DNA of 64,000 bases, taken from AC-37 sp036389295 (GTDB lineage Bacteria > Actinomycetota > Thermoleophilia > Solirubrobacterales > Thermoleophilaceae). The stretch spans positions 1-64,000 of the forward strand of contig DASVQB010000039.1 of the NCBI GenBank assembly GCA_036389295.1, read 5' to 3'. Below, one piece after another: positions 10,686-19,343 of the stretch. The notes beneath the pieces are model-generated. The model was not told the DNA's origin. It worked only from the letters and a program-made list of their open reading frames with translations, and ran no database searches. Position 1 is the stretch's first letter. Every line of letters starts with the position of its first letter. Made by a program: the position numbers and the translations under genes.

Positions 10686-12710
10686 TCAGCCGCCGAGCGT
10701 GCCCTGCGCGCGGCCGTCGCCGAGCTGGATCGTCCGGCCGTCAGAGAGCCGCAGGGTCGCGGGCCCGTCGCTCGTCAGGTCGTACGCGACCGCCTTGCCG
10801 GCCAGGCAGGTGCGCTTGGCGTCGATCGTGGCCGAGGCGACGCCGGTCAGCTTGCCGGTCAGCCGCGGCTCGGCCGCGAGCGGGCTGGTCGAGGCGACCG
10901 CCTGGTCGTCGCTGGTCCACGGCACGGGGTCGTCGCCGGTCGCGCTCGAGCGGACCATGGTCGGCACCGTGCCGCCGCAGCCGGCGCTCGTCAGGTCGAC
11001 CGTCGCGTAGTCCTTCTCCCCGCCGCGGCCGCGCAGGGCGGAGAGCCAGTACGCGCGGTCGTGGCGGATGCCGTACTGCGGCGCGTCGAGGAACGGCGCG
11101 GTGGTGAACACGACCCGCGGCGGATCGCGCACGAGCTGGAGGTCCTTGCTGTAGGCCGCCTCCTTGCGCCAGTCGTCGAGGCCCGCGAACGTCAGGTGCT
11201 CGGCCGTCGGGTGCATGTAGAAGCGGTACGTGTTGTCCGTCGCCTGGAACGCCTGGTTCATCGCGTTCCCGGTCCAGACGTGGACGAGCTCGTCGGCCCC
11301 CGCATACAGCATCACGGTGGGCACGTGCAGCAGGTTCTTCACGAAGTCCACGGCGTTGCCGATCGCGCCGCCCGTGTAGTGCGGCACCGGCGAGCCGGGC
11401 GGGGCGCCGTTCGCCCCGTCGCCCGTGAAGCCGACCCAGTCGAGCGCTCCGGCGAACACGTCGGGGTGCAGCGAGGCCATCCGGTAGGTCACGTAGCCGC
11501 CCTGCGAGTAGCCGCCGGCGAACACCCGGCTGCGGTCGACCCCGTACGTCTTCGCGACGTCGGCGATCACGTCGAGGAGGTCGCGCTCCGATATGTCCGA
11601 GCCCCAGCCCTCCGTGCCGCGCCCCTCGGGCGTGACCAGGATCCGGTTCAGGTCCTCGCCGACCACCCGCTGCATCCCGGCCTGGGAGATCAGCGCCGAC
11701 AGGTTCGAGCCGGAGCCGTGGAAGACGGTCTGGAGCCCGCGCCGCCCCGCCCGCTTCGGCACGTAGATCCCGTACGGCTGGTAGCGGCCGAGGAAGTTGA
11801 ACTTCTGCTCGAACCCGAGCGACTGCCCGGTGCCGCCGTCGCCGCGGCCCGGCACGCCGTCGTAGCTCATGCCCTCGCCCGGCGGCAGCGTGTAGCGCGA
11901 GGTGTAGACGCGCTCGTGCATGCCCGGCGTGGTGCGCGCCGCGCGGGTCAGCCGCCGCTTCATCTGCGAGACCTTGACCCTGAAGCCGAACGCCGACACG
12001 TCGCCGGCGGCGAGCGCCTCGGCCTGGTCGTCCTCGAAGAAGCTGCCGGCCGAGCTGTCGCTCGCGGCGCTGGCGGCGCCCTCGCCGAAGCCCGCGTGGT
12101 CGTTGGGCCGGAACGCGACGTTCATGACCTTGCCGGTCGCGGCGTTCGCCACCGCGGCCTGCACGCGCCAGACCTTGCCCTTCGGCAGCTTCGTCCTGCC
12201 GCCGATCGTGTTGCGCCTCGGGTCGCCGCGCCTGAACACGACCAGCTTCTCCCAGCCCTTGCTCGAGATGCCGAGGTCGCGCCACGCGCCCCCGCCGGTG
12301 CTCGCCTTGTCGTCGGTGTCGATCGCCACGGCGAGGACCGTCTGGTCCGGCGCGTACAGCGCGTTCAGGAGGCCCGACACGAGCAGCCGCCGGCCGGAGA
12401 CCCGCAGCGTCAGCCTGACGAGGTCGGCCGTGGCCTCCTGGCCCTCGGGGTAGTCCTGGTCGCCGGCGCCGGGCGAGAGCCCGCCGATCCGGTTGTTCAG
12501 CGTCTCGCCGTCGTCGGCGCCGTAGTCGTCGCCGACGTAGTCGCCGTACACGACGGCGCCGCGGCACAGGCTGGTGGTCCCGGCCACCCACGAGTAGGGC
12601 TTCAGGCAGCTCGGCGTCTTCGCGGCGGCCGTCCCCGGCGCGACCAGCGCCGCGATCGCCGCGGCGAGCAGCCACGGCGCGATCCGTCTGCCCCCACTGC
12701 GGTCGGCCAT
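10686..12710 (-). CDS. Secreted alpha/beta-hydrolase (esterase/depolymerase-like)
   Basis: The 674-residue product has an N-terminal signal peptide (cleavage after about residue 30, GTAAAKTP). A beta-rich region of about 230 residues follows, then an alpha/beta-hydrolase domain. The oxyanion region is TVFHGSGSN and the nucleophile elbow is GGYSQGGY. An Asp in YAGADELVH and a His in PTAEHLTF could complete the triad. PHB-depolymerase/feruloyl-esterase-type enzymes are closest in layout, and the substrate is unknown. The ATG lies 8 bases after TAGACT (12724-12719), a box that overlaps the stop of the neighbouring small membrane gene, consistent with leaderless transcription. Confidence 0.78.
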   Translation of the reverse strand: MADRSGGRRIAPWLLAAAIAALVAPGTAAAKTPSCLKPYSWVAGTTSLCRGAVVYGDYVGDDYGADDGETLNNRIGGLSPGAGDQDYPEGQEATADLVRLTLRVSGRRLLVSGLLNALYAPDQTVLAVAIDTDDKASTGGGAWRDLGISSKGWEKLVVFRRGDPRRNTIGGRTKLPKGKVWRVQAAVANAATGKVMNVAFRPNDHAGFGEGAASAASDSSAGSFFEDDQAEALAAGDVSAFGFRVKVSQMKRRLTRAARTTPGMHERVYTSRYTLPPGEGMSYDGVPGRGDGGTGQSLGFEQKFNFLGRYQPYGIYVPKRAGRRGLQTVFHGSGSNLSALISQAGMQRVVGEDLNRILVTPEGRGTEGWGSDISERDLLDVIADVAKTYGVDRSRVFAGGYSQGGYVTYRMASLHPDVFAGALDWVGFTGDGANGAPPGSPVPHYTGGAIGNAVDFVKNLLHVPTVMLYAGADELVHVWTGNAMNQAFQATDNTYRFYMHPTAEHLTFAGLDDWRKEAAYSKDLQLVRDPPRVVFTTAPFLDAPQYGIRHDRAYWLSALRGRGGEKDYATVDLTSAGCGGTVPTMVRSSATGDDPVPWTSDDQAVASTSPLAAEPRLTGKLTGVASATIDAKRTCLAGKAVAYDLTSDGPATLRLSDGRTIQLGDGRAQGTLGG

Positions 12711-12721
12711 CTCGGCCGAGT

Positions 12722-13159
12722 CTAGACGGGCGGAGAGGCCGCGACGCCGGTCTCCGTCTCGACCTCCCAGACCTTGTTCAGCTCCGTCTGGACGTAGTAG
12801 ATCCCGATCGGGAAGAAGACCAGCATCGCGATGGTCGCCGCCGCCGTGTTGATGCTCGTCTCCCGCCCGGCGAGCCGCTGCGCGGCCTCGACGCGCTCGC
12901 CGGTGTTCAGCATCGAGATCAGCGCCGGGACCAGCACCAGGATCCCCGGGAACAGCGCGAGCAGCGAGTTGCGAGGGTTGTCGCCGAGCTCGGAGGTGCC
13001 GCGGGCGCGGCCAAGGGCGGCCAGCTCGCGGTTCACGTAGAAGTACCAGAAGAACCCGTAGACCCCGAGCGTCACGGCGTCGAGGACGGCGCTCGTGACG
13101 GGGTTGCGCAGCTTGACCCTCGCGTCGCCGCCTCTGATGGCGACCTCCGGCGGTGCCAT
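12722..13159 (-). CDS. DUF4234-type small membrane protein
   Basis: The product has 145 residues. It begins with a soluble stretch, then LRNPVTSAVLDAVTLGVYGFFWYF, a pattern I associate with DUF4234 membrane proteins. Three hydrophobic segments are visible (about residues 25-45, 67-85 and 105-125). The ATG has a textbook ribosome site, aaggaggagg, immediately upstream, unlike most genes here. Function is unknown. Confidence 0.75.
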   Translation of the reverse strand: MAPPEVAIRGGDARVKLRNPVTSAVLDAVTLGVYGFFWYFYVNRELAALGRARGTSELGDNPRNSLLALFPGILVLVPALISMLNTGERVEAAQRLAGRETSINTAAATIAMLVFFPIGIYYVQTELNKVWEVETETGVAASPPV

Positions 13160-13213
13160 GCCTCCTCCTTCGCTCGCGGGCGCGGCGAGCCTAACGCAAG
13201 CGAACGGCCCGGC

Positions 13214-14248
13214 CTACCGGAGGCCGGCCGGCCCGGCGCGCGCGGCCTCCCGGTCGCCCGCCAGGTGCTCCGCGTACCAGGCGTGGGCCGCGGCCAGGCC
13301 GCGGTCGAGGTCCCACGCGGGCGACCAGCCGAGCTCGGACCGGATCGCGGAGGAGTCGAGCGCCTGGCGGTCGGGCGCGCCGGCGGCGGCCGGCTCGCCG
13401 CGCACGTCGGGCTCGACGTCCGCGCCGGCGATGCGCACGAGCCGCCGGACGACGTCGAGCACGGGCACCGGCTCGCCGCCGCCGGCGTTCCAGGCCCGGC
13501 CGGCTAGCCGCTCGTCGTCGAGCGACTCGGCCACCGCGAGGTAGGCCGTCACCGCGTCCTCGACGTAGAGCAGCTCGCGCTCGGGCGTGCCGTCCGAGCG
13601 CAGCACCGGCCGCTCGCCCTCGACGAGCGCGCGGCAGGCGTCCGGCACGAGCCGCGAGAAGTTCAGGTCCCCCCCGCCGTACACGTTCGCCATCCGGGTG
13701 ACGGCCACGGGCAGCCCGTGCGTCGCCGCGTAGGAGCGCGCGACGAGGTCCGCGCACGCCTTCGAGACGGCGTACGGGTGGACCGGCCGCAGCGGGTCGT
13801 CCTCGTGGAACGGGCCGCCCGTCGGGGGGCCGTAGGCGAGCGCGGACGACGACACCACCACGCGCTCGACCTCCTCGCCGACCTCGCGCACGGCGCGGCA
13901 GGCCTCGAGCACGGTGTAGGTACCGCGCACGTTCGCCTCGAGGGTCGGGTAGGGCGAGCGCTCGGCCACCTCGGCGATCGACTGCGACGCGAGGTGGAAC
14001 ACCGCGCGGACGCGGTACTCGTGGAGCACCCTCACGAGCTCCGAGTAGTCGGTCACGTCGAGCTGGACGAGGTCGCAGCGCTGCTCGACCCCCTCGGCGC
14101 GGAACCGCGACGCCGCCGCCACGTCGCGGCGCGGGACCACCACGCGCGCGCCCGCGTCGAGAAGCCGCCCCGCGAGCCACGAGCCGACGAACCCCTGCGC
14201 GCCCGTGACGAGCACGGCGACGCCGTCCCAGCGGCTCGAGGAGGTCAT
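13214..14248 (-). CDS. NAD-dependent nucleotide-sugar epimerase/dehydratase
   Basis: This is an extended short-chain dehydrogenase of 344 residues acting on a nucleotide-linked sugar. The NAD motif is VTGAQGFVGS (about residues 14-23), the catalytic Ser lies in VVSSSALAYG, and the Tyr/Lys pair is YAVSK. The FHLASQS segment and overall pattern resemble GDP-mannose or CDP-glucose 4,6-dehydratases, but I cannot settle the substrate. It is the last gene of a three-gene leftward unit; its ATG overlaps the stop of the upstream glycosyltransferase (ATGA), indicating coupling. Confidence 0.85.
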   Translation of the reverse strand: MTSSSRWDGVAVLVTGAQGFVGSWLAGRLLDAGARVVVPRRDVAAASRFRAEGVEQRCDLVQLDVTDYSELVRVLHEYRVRAVFHLASQSIAEVAERSPYPTLEANVRGTYTVLEACRAVREVGEEVERVVVSSSALAYGPPTGGPFHEDDPLRPVHPYAVSKACADLVARSYAATHGLPVAVTRMANVYGGGDLNFSRLVPDACRALVEGERPVLRSDGTPERELLYVEDAVTAYLAVAESLDDERLAGRAWNAGGGEPVPVLDVVRRLVRIAGADVEPDVRGEPAAAGAPDRQALDSSAIRSELGWSPAWDLDRGLAAAHAWYAEHLAGDREAARAGPAGLR

Positions 14249-15519
14249 CGCGAGGGCCCGCGTCCCGGCATCGCGGGAGCGTAGCCGGCGGTCGCGGCGG
14301 CCCCGCGCGCGCCGGACGCGAACGCGGCGGCCGTCAGCCCCCAGAGCGCGATCAGCGGGACCGTGTAGAGCGCCCACACGAGCCACTCGCGCGAGGCGTC
14401 CAGGTAGATCACGAGCAGCGCGGGGGCGGCCAGCAGCTGGATCGCGACCGCGCGCCGGAGGTGGCCGCGGGCGAGCAGGAACGGCAGCCCCCACACGAGG
14501 TACTGGAGGAAGAAGTTGAGCCCGAGCAGCCAGACGGCGAGCCAGAGCAGGATCGCCGCGTCGACCGGGTGGGGGCGGAGGCGGGCCACGGCGGCGGCGG
14601 TCGCGGCGAGGGCGACCGCGACGATCGCGCCGCCGGCGTCGAGCAGCGCGCGGGTGGCCGCGTTCGGGTCGTAGTCGTGGCCGGCGAGCCAGTAGAGCGG
14701 CAGGTCGGGCTGGACGACCAGGCTCAGCCCGCCGAGGCCGGGGAAGCCGCGGTAGCGGAAGTGGTCGAGGACGTCGCCCGCCCCGCCGGCCAGGAACGGC
14801 GCGAGCGCGGCGAGCGGGACGGCCAGCGCCGCGGCTGCCAGCCCGGTCGCCTCCCGCCGCGAGCGCGCCGACGGCGCGAGCGCGACCAGCATCAGGAGCG
14901 GCACGGTCTTGACCGCGCCGCCGGCGCCGATCAGGAGCCCCGCCGCGAGGGCGCGTCGCGGCCCGCCCCGCTCCCAGACCGCGAACGCCGCGAGCGCCGG
15001 CAGGATCGCGACCGAGTCGATCTGGCCCTGGTAGGCGGCAACGCCGACGAAGACCGGGCCGAGGGCGACGGCGCCCGCCGCGGCGAGGCGGGCCCGCTCG
15101 CTCGCCCCGCGGCGCCCGAGCAGGTGCTGGACGATCACCGCGAGCCCCGCGTCGGCGAGGCTCGGCACGACGCGGACCAGGTGGAGGAAGTCGATCGTCG
15201 TGGCCGAGGCGAGCGCGTCGAGGCCCGCGACGACCGGGAGGTAGCCGGGCGGGTACGGCCAGCGCGTGCCCTCGACGTTCGAGTAGAGGTCGAGCGGAGC
15301 GCGGTCGAGGGCGTCCCGGACGATCGCGAACGACTCGAGGTCGATGAACGACGTGTCGGTCGCGAAGGCGATCGCCAGCCGGACCAGCGTCCCCGCCCCG
15401 ACGATCGCCCAGAGCAGCCGGCGGCCGCGTAGGCTCAGGGCCGTGCCGGGAGCGCCGTCAGCCGAGCGGGGGGAGCCGGTGGCGGCCGGCGCCTCGCCGC
15501 GCGGGTCCGCGCCGCTCAC
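14245..15519 (-). CDS. GT-C family polytopic glycosyltransferase
   Basis: The 424-residue membrane protein has roughly ten hydrophobic segments. After the first helix (LWAIVGAGTLVRLAIAF) come an acidic loop (FATDTSFIDLESF) and the aromatic stretch WPYPPGYLPVV. This layout is typical of GT-C enzymes that use polyprenyl-phosphate sugars (GT87/mannosyltransferase-like). The start is the GTG at 15519, which overlaps the stop of the small TPR gene (GTGA). An upstream in-frame extension is possible but would lie inside the TPR gene. Confidence 0.75.
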   Translation of the reverse strand: MSGADPRGEAPAATGSPRSADGAPGTALSLRGRRLLWAIVGAGTLVRLAIAFATDTSFIDLESFAIVRDALDRAPLDLYSNVEGTRWPYPPGYLPVVAGLDALASATTIDFLHLVRVVPSLADAGLAVIVQHLLGRRGASERARLAAAGAVALGPVFVGVAAYQGQIDSVAILPALAAFAVWERGGPRRALAAGLLIGAGGAVKTVPLLMLVALAPSARSRREATGLAAAALAVPLAALAPFLAGGAGDVLDHFRYRGFPGLGGLSLVVQPDLPLYWLAGHDYDPNAATRALLDAGGAIVAVALAATAAAVARLRPHPVDAAILLWLAVWLLGLNFFLQYLVWGLPFLLARGHLRRAVAIQLLAAPALLVIYLDASREWLVWALYTVPLIALWGLTAAAFASGARGAAATAGYAPAMPGRGPSR

Positions 15520-15929
15520 AGCGGCGGCGGGAGCCGCGCCGGCAGCCGCGGGTCGAGCCGGCGGGCGCGCGCCCAGCGGCGCCTCGCCTCGTCCGGCCGG
15601 CCGAGCGCCAGCGCGACGCGCGTCGAGACCACCCACACCTGGGCGCTCTCGGGCTCGAGGTCGGCCGCCTCGCGCAGCCGCTCCTCGGCGCGCCCCGGGC
15701 GCCCCGAGCGCAGGTACAGCCCGGCCTCGGCCAGCTCGCGCCCGGCCCCCGGGTTCAGCGCGCGGGAGCTCTCGAACAGGTCGATCGCCTCGCCGGGCGG
15801 CCGCCCGTCGGCGATCGCGTCGAACGCCCGCTCGACGCGCCGCTCGCTGCGGAACGTGACGATCCCGGCCACGACGCCCACCACGGACAGCGCGGCGGCT
15901 CCTGCGCGGACGAGGGAGCGGGTCGGCAC
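15516..15929 (-). CDS. Membrane-anchored TPR-like small protein
   Basis: The 137-residue product has one N-terminal membrane helix (LSVVGVVAGIVTF) followed by helical TPR-like repeats: ALNPGAGRELAEAGLYLRSG, RAEERLREAADLEP and ARRRWARARRLDP. The same helix-plus-TPR module is fused to the C-terminus of the O-antigen ligase at 53767-55797. I therefore infer that this free module partners the ligase encoded divergently at 15856. The GTG start lies 6 bases after CATAAT (15941-15936), a leaderless arrangement, and the start region overlaps the 5' end of the ligase gene on the other strand. Confidence 0.7.
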   Translation of the reverse strand: MPTRSLVRAGAAALSVVGVVAGIVTFRSERRVERAFDAIADGRPPGEAIDLFESSRALNPGAGRELAEAGLYLRSGRPGRAEERLREAADLEPESAQVWVVSTRVALALGRPDEARRRWARARRLDPRLPARLPPPL

Positions 15930-17436
15930 CTGGGCATTATGGATCGCAGCGGCGGCGCTGCTGGCGAGCCCGGCCGCGCTGGCGTTCGACAGCGGCGGCT
16001 CCGGCGTCGCGGCGCAGGCGGTGGCGGCGACCTGCGCCTTCGCGCTCCTCGCCGCGGTCGCGGTGCTGGCGCCGTGGCCGCTCGTCGAGCGGTCGTGGCC
16101 GCTCGCCGCGCTCGCCGCGCTGGTCGCCCTGGCCGCGTGGACCGGCGCCTCGGCGTCGTGGAGCAGCGCGCTCGGCGACGCGGTGAACGACGCCGACCGG
16201 CTGGTCCTGTACGCGGCGGCGTTCGCGATCGGCGTCGCCGTCATGCGGGACCGGCGCGTCCGGGGCCTCGCGCCCGACGCGCTGCTCCTGGGCGTGCTCG
16301 TCGTCGCCGTCTACGCGCTGGCCGGCCGGCTCGCGCCGGACGTGGTCGAGACCACGCTCAGCAGCTTCGCCGGCGACCGGCTGTCGGAGCCGCTCCGGTA
16401 CTGGAACGCGCTCGGCCTCGTGACCGGGACCGGCGTCGTGCTCGCGGTCGCCGTGGCCGGGAACGAGGCGCGCCCGGCGGCGTACCGCGCGCTGGCGTGC
16501 GCGGCCGCCGTCCCGTGCGGGCTCGCCTGCGCGCTGACGTTCTCGCGCGGGGCGTGGGTGGCCGCGCTCGCGGGGCTCGCCGTCTGCCTGCTCGCCCGGC
16601 CGCGGCGGTCGGCCGCGCTCGCGGCGGCGCTGGCCGGGGCCGGCCTCGCCGTGACCGGCGTCGCGCTCGCCCTGTCGCCGGCGGTGCTGCACCTCGACCG
16701 CGGCGAGGCGTCGCAGGCCTCCCAGGGCCACGTGCTGGCGACGGTGGTCGTCGTCGCGGCGGTCGCCGCGGCGGTGGCGTTCGCGCGGCTGGCCGGCGTC
16801 GACCGGCTCCGCGGCGCGGTGGGGCTGCCGCGCGCGTTCCGCGCGGTCGCGCTCGCGGCGATCGTGCCGGTCGCCCTCGGGCTGGCCGCGGCCGTCGCGC
16901 TGCGGGCCGAGCGGACCGAGGCGATCTCCAAGTCGGCGAGCCGCGTCACGACGCTCAAGACCTACCGCGGCGACTACTGGGAGGCCGCGCTCGACGCGTT
17001 CGCGGACCATCCGGTGGCGGGCGCGGGGACGGCGAGCTTCCGGGTCGAGTGGCGGAGGCGGCGCACCAGCTCGCAGTTCGCGCTCGACGCCCACTCGCTG
17101 TACGTCGAGACGCTCGCCGAGCTGGGGCTGGTGGGCCTCCTGCTGCTCGCCGCGTTCGGCGGCTCGGTGGTCGGCGGGCTGCGGCGGCGGTTCCGGGAGG
17201 CGCCCGACGACGCGCTGCTCGCCGCGGCCGCGGGCGCGCTGGCGGCGTACGCGGTGCACGCCGGCGTGGACTGGGACTGGGAGCTGCCGGCCGCGACGCT
17301 TCCCGCGCTGCTCCTGGCCGCGGCGGCGATCCAGCGGCCCGATCCGGCCCCGCCCGCCCGCGCGGAGCCGGCCGCGCCGGGCGAGTCCCCGACCTCGCGG
17401 CCGCGCCCGGCTTCGCCCTCGCGGCCCGCCCGCTGA
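15856..17436 (+). CDS. O-antigen ligase / polymerase family membrane protein (copy 1)
   Basis: The 526-residue polytopic protein has the Wzy/WaaL-type layout. It contains LRYWNALGLVTG, TFSRGAWVAA, and a large external loop with TYRGDYWEAALDAFADHP and DAHSLYVETLAELG. The tail reads HAGVDWDWELPAATLPAL. It should polymerise or ligate lipid-linked glycan outside the membrane. The GTG at 15856 is the only start codon that retains the first helix (ALWIAAAALLASPAALAF), which has a counterpart in copy 2; this makes the 5' end overlap the divergent TPR gene by 74 bases. The TGA overlaps the next ATG. Confidence 0.85.
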   Translation: MTIPATTPTTDSAAAPARTRERVGTWALWIAAAALLASPAALAFDSGGSGVAAQAVAATCAFALLAAVAVLAPWPLVERSWPLAALAALVALAAWTGASASWSSALGDAVNDADRLVLYAAAFAIGVAVMRDRRVRGLAPDALLLGVLVVAVYALAGRLAPDVVETTLSSFAGDRLSEPLRYWNALGLVTGTGVVLAVAVAGNEARPAAYRALACAAAVPCGLACALTFSRGAWVAALAGLAVCLLARPRRSAALAAALAGAGLAVTGVALALSPAVLHLDRGEASQASQGHVLATVVVVAAVAAAVAFARLAGVDRLRGAVGLPRAFRAVALAAIVPVALGLAAAVALRAERTEAISKSASRVTTLKTYRGDYWEAALDAFADHPVAGAGTASFRVEWRRRRTSSQFALDAHSLYVETLAELGLVGLLLLAAFGGSVVGGLRRRFREAPDDALLAAAAGALAAYAVHAGVDWDWELPAATLPALLLAAAAIQRPDPAPPARAEPAAPGESPTSRPRPASPSRPAR

Positions 17437-18650
17437 TGCGCGTCCTGTGCGTCGGCAGCCTCTTCCCGCCGCACCACTTCGGCGGCTACGAGCTGATCTG
17501 GCTCGCCACCGTCCGGCGGCTCGCCGCCGCGGGCCACGAGGTGCTGGTCCTGGCGAGCGACCTCGAGCGCCCCGGACCCGATCCCGACCCGCGGCTCGAC
17601 GCCGGCGTCGAGGTCCGGCGCGAGCTTCGCTGGTACTGGCGCGAGCACGGGTTCCCCCGTCCGTCGGCCCGGGAGCGGCTCGCGATCGAGCGGCACAACG
17701 CCGCCGTGCTGCGCCGGGCCCTCGCCGACCACCGCCCGGACGCGGTGAGCTGGTGGGCGATGGGCGGCATGTCGCTGTCGCTCATCGAGCGGGTCCGCGC
17801 CGCGGGGGTCCCGTCGGTCGCCGCCGTCTGCGACGACTGGTTCGCCTACGGCCGCGAGGTCGACGCCTGGTCGCGGGCGCTCGCCCGCCGCCGGCTCCTG
17901 GGCGCGGCCGTCGCCGCCGCCACGGGCGTGCCCGCGCGGGTCGACCTCGGCGGGGCGATCGACGTGTGGGTCTTCCTCGGCCGGGACCTCTCGACCAGGG
18001 CCGCCGACGCGGGTGTCGTCGACTCGCGCGAGGCCGTCGTCGCCCGCGCGGGGCCCGACCTCGACCTGTTCCGGCCCGCGCCGCCGCGGGAGCGCTGGAG
18101 CTGGCGCCTCCTGAACGTCGGCCGCGTCGACGAGCGCAAGGGGATCGACCTGGCGGTCGAGGCGCTGGCGGAGCTGCCCCCCGAGGCGACGCTCACGGCG
18201 ATCGGGGCGGGCGACGACGAGCACCGCGCCCGGCTGCTCGACCTCGCGCGCGCGTCGGGGGTCGCCGACCGGGTCGACCTGCGCGAGAGCGGCCGCACGG
18301 AGATCCCGGCCGCGATGGCCGCCTCCGACGCCGTCCTGTTCCCCGTCCGCTGGCGCGAGCCGTGGGGGCTCGTGCCGCTCGAGGCGATGGCGGTCGGCCG
18401 GCCGGTGGTGGCGACCGGCCGCGGCGGCTCGGGCGAGTACCTGCGCGACGGCGAGAACTCCCTGCTGTTCGACCCGGACGCCGGCGCGGCGCCGCTCGCG
18501 GCCGCGGTGCGGCGGCTGGCGGGCGACGCGGCCCTGCGCGAGCGGCTCGTGGCCCGCGGGCGCGCGACGGTCGAGGAGATCGGCGAGGGCGAGTACGAGG
18601 CGGCGGTGGTCGAGGCGCTCGAGCGGGTCGCCCTCCGCGCGCGCGAATAG
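17436..18650 (+). CDS. Glycosyltransferase family 4
   Basis: This 404-residue GT-B retaining glycosyltransferase is predicted to be cytosolic and to act on a nucleotide sugar. The N-terminus reads VLCVGSLFPPHHFGGYE, a typical acceptor-domain start. The donor domain has LNVGRVDERKGIDLAVEAL, and the E-X7-E-like region is EPWGLVPLEAMAVGRPVVAT. The ATG overlaps the stop of the O-antigen ligase by one base (TGATG), so the two are coupled. The stop TAG doubles as part of the probable TAGGCT promoter box of the next gene. Confidence 0.9.
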   Translation: MRVLCVGSLFPPHHFGGYELIWLATVRRLAAAGHEVLVLASDLERPGPDPDPRLDAGVEVRRELRWYWREHGFPRPSARERLAIERHNAAVLRRALADHRPDAVSWWAMGGMSLSLIERVRAAGVPSVAAVCDDWFAYGREVDAWSRALARRRLLGAAVAAATGVPARVDLGGAIDVWVFLGRDLSTRAADAGVVDSREAVVARAGPDLDLFRPAPPRERWSWRLLNVGRVDERKGIDLAVEALAELPPEATLTAIGAGDDEHRARLLDLARASGVADRVDLRESGRTEIPAAMAASDAVLFPVRWREPWGLVPLEAMAVGRPVVATGRGGSGEYLRDGENSLLFDPDAGAAPLAAAVRRLAGDAALRERLVARGRATVEEIGEGEYEAAVVEALERVALRARE

Positions 18651-18659
18651 GCTGGCGGC

Positions 18660-19343
18660 GTGCTCGGCCGCAGCCGCGAGCGCATCCTCGCGCGACTCTC
18701 GGACGACGACCTCGTGCTCGACGTGGGCGGCGGCGCGCGGCCGTTCGAGCGCGCCGACTGGGTGCTCGACCTCGTGGCCTACGACGATCGCGCCCCGGCG
18801 GCGAACGCGCCGGCCGAGCGCTTCACACGGGCCACGTGGGTAAGCCGCGACGCATGCGACCGCGAGCCGTGGCCGTTCGAGGACGGCCGCTTCGACTTCG
18901 CGATCTGCTCGCACACGCTCGAGGACGTGCGCGACCCGGTGTGGGTGTGCTCCGAGCTCTGCCGCGTTGCGCGGGCGGGCTACGTGGAGGTGCCGTCCCG
19001 GCTCGAGGAGCAGAGCTGGGGCGTGGTCGGCCCGTGGGTCGGCTGGAGCCACCACCGCTGGCTCGCCGACGTGTCGCCCGGGCGGATCGAGTTCGTGCAC
19101 AAGCCGCACGCCCTCCACGGCCGCGAGAGCGACCACTTCCCGCCGGGCTTCCACGACCGGCTCTCGGACGAGGACCGCGTCGAGGAGCTCTGGTGGGAGG
19201 GGTCGTTCGAGTACGGCGAGCGGATCTTCCTCGAGGCCGGCGGGCTCGACGCGCACCTGCGCGCCCCGGTCGAGCGCCGCGGCGGGCCCTCGCGCGGCTG
19301 GGAGCTGCGGCGGCGGCTCGGCCGGCTGGTCAGCGGCGCTTGA
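18660..19343 (+). CDS. Class I SAM-dependent methyltransferase
   Basis: The product has 227 residues. The SAM-binding motif I is LVLDVGGGARPFE (about residues 19-31). A motif II/post-I region follows in FDFAICSHTLEDVRDP, where a methyltransferase-11 domain has its usual acidic motif. The acceptor is unknown; its place behind GT4 suggests sugar O-methylation. The GTG lies 6 bases after TAGGCT (18648-18653), fitting leaderless transcription. The 3' end overlaps the convergent glycoside hydrolase gene by 14 bases. Confidence 0.8.
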   Translation: MLGRSRERILARLSDDDLVLDVGGGARPFERADWVLDLVAYDDRAPAANAPAERFTRATWVSRDACDREPWPFEDGRFDFAICSHTLEDVRDPVWVCSELCRVARAGYVEVPSRLEEQSWGVVGPWVGWSHHRWLADVSPGRIEFVHKPHALHGRESDHFPPGFHDRLSDEDRVEELWWEGSFEYGERIFLEAGGLDAHLRAPVERRGGPSRGWELRRRLGRLVSGA

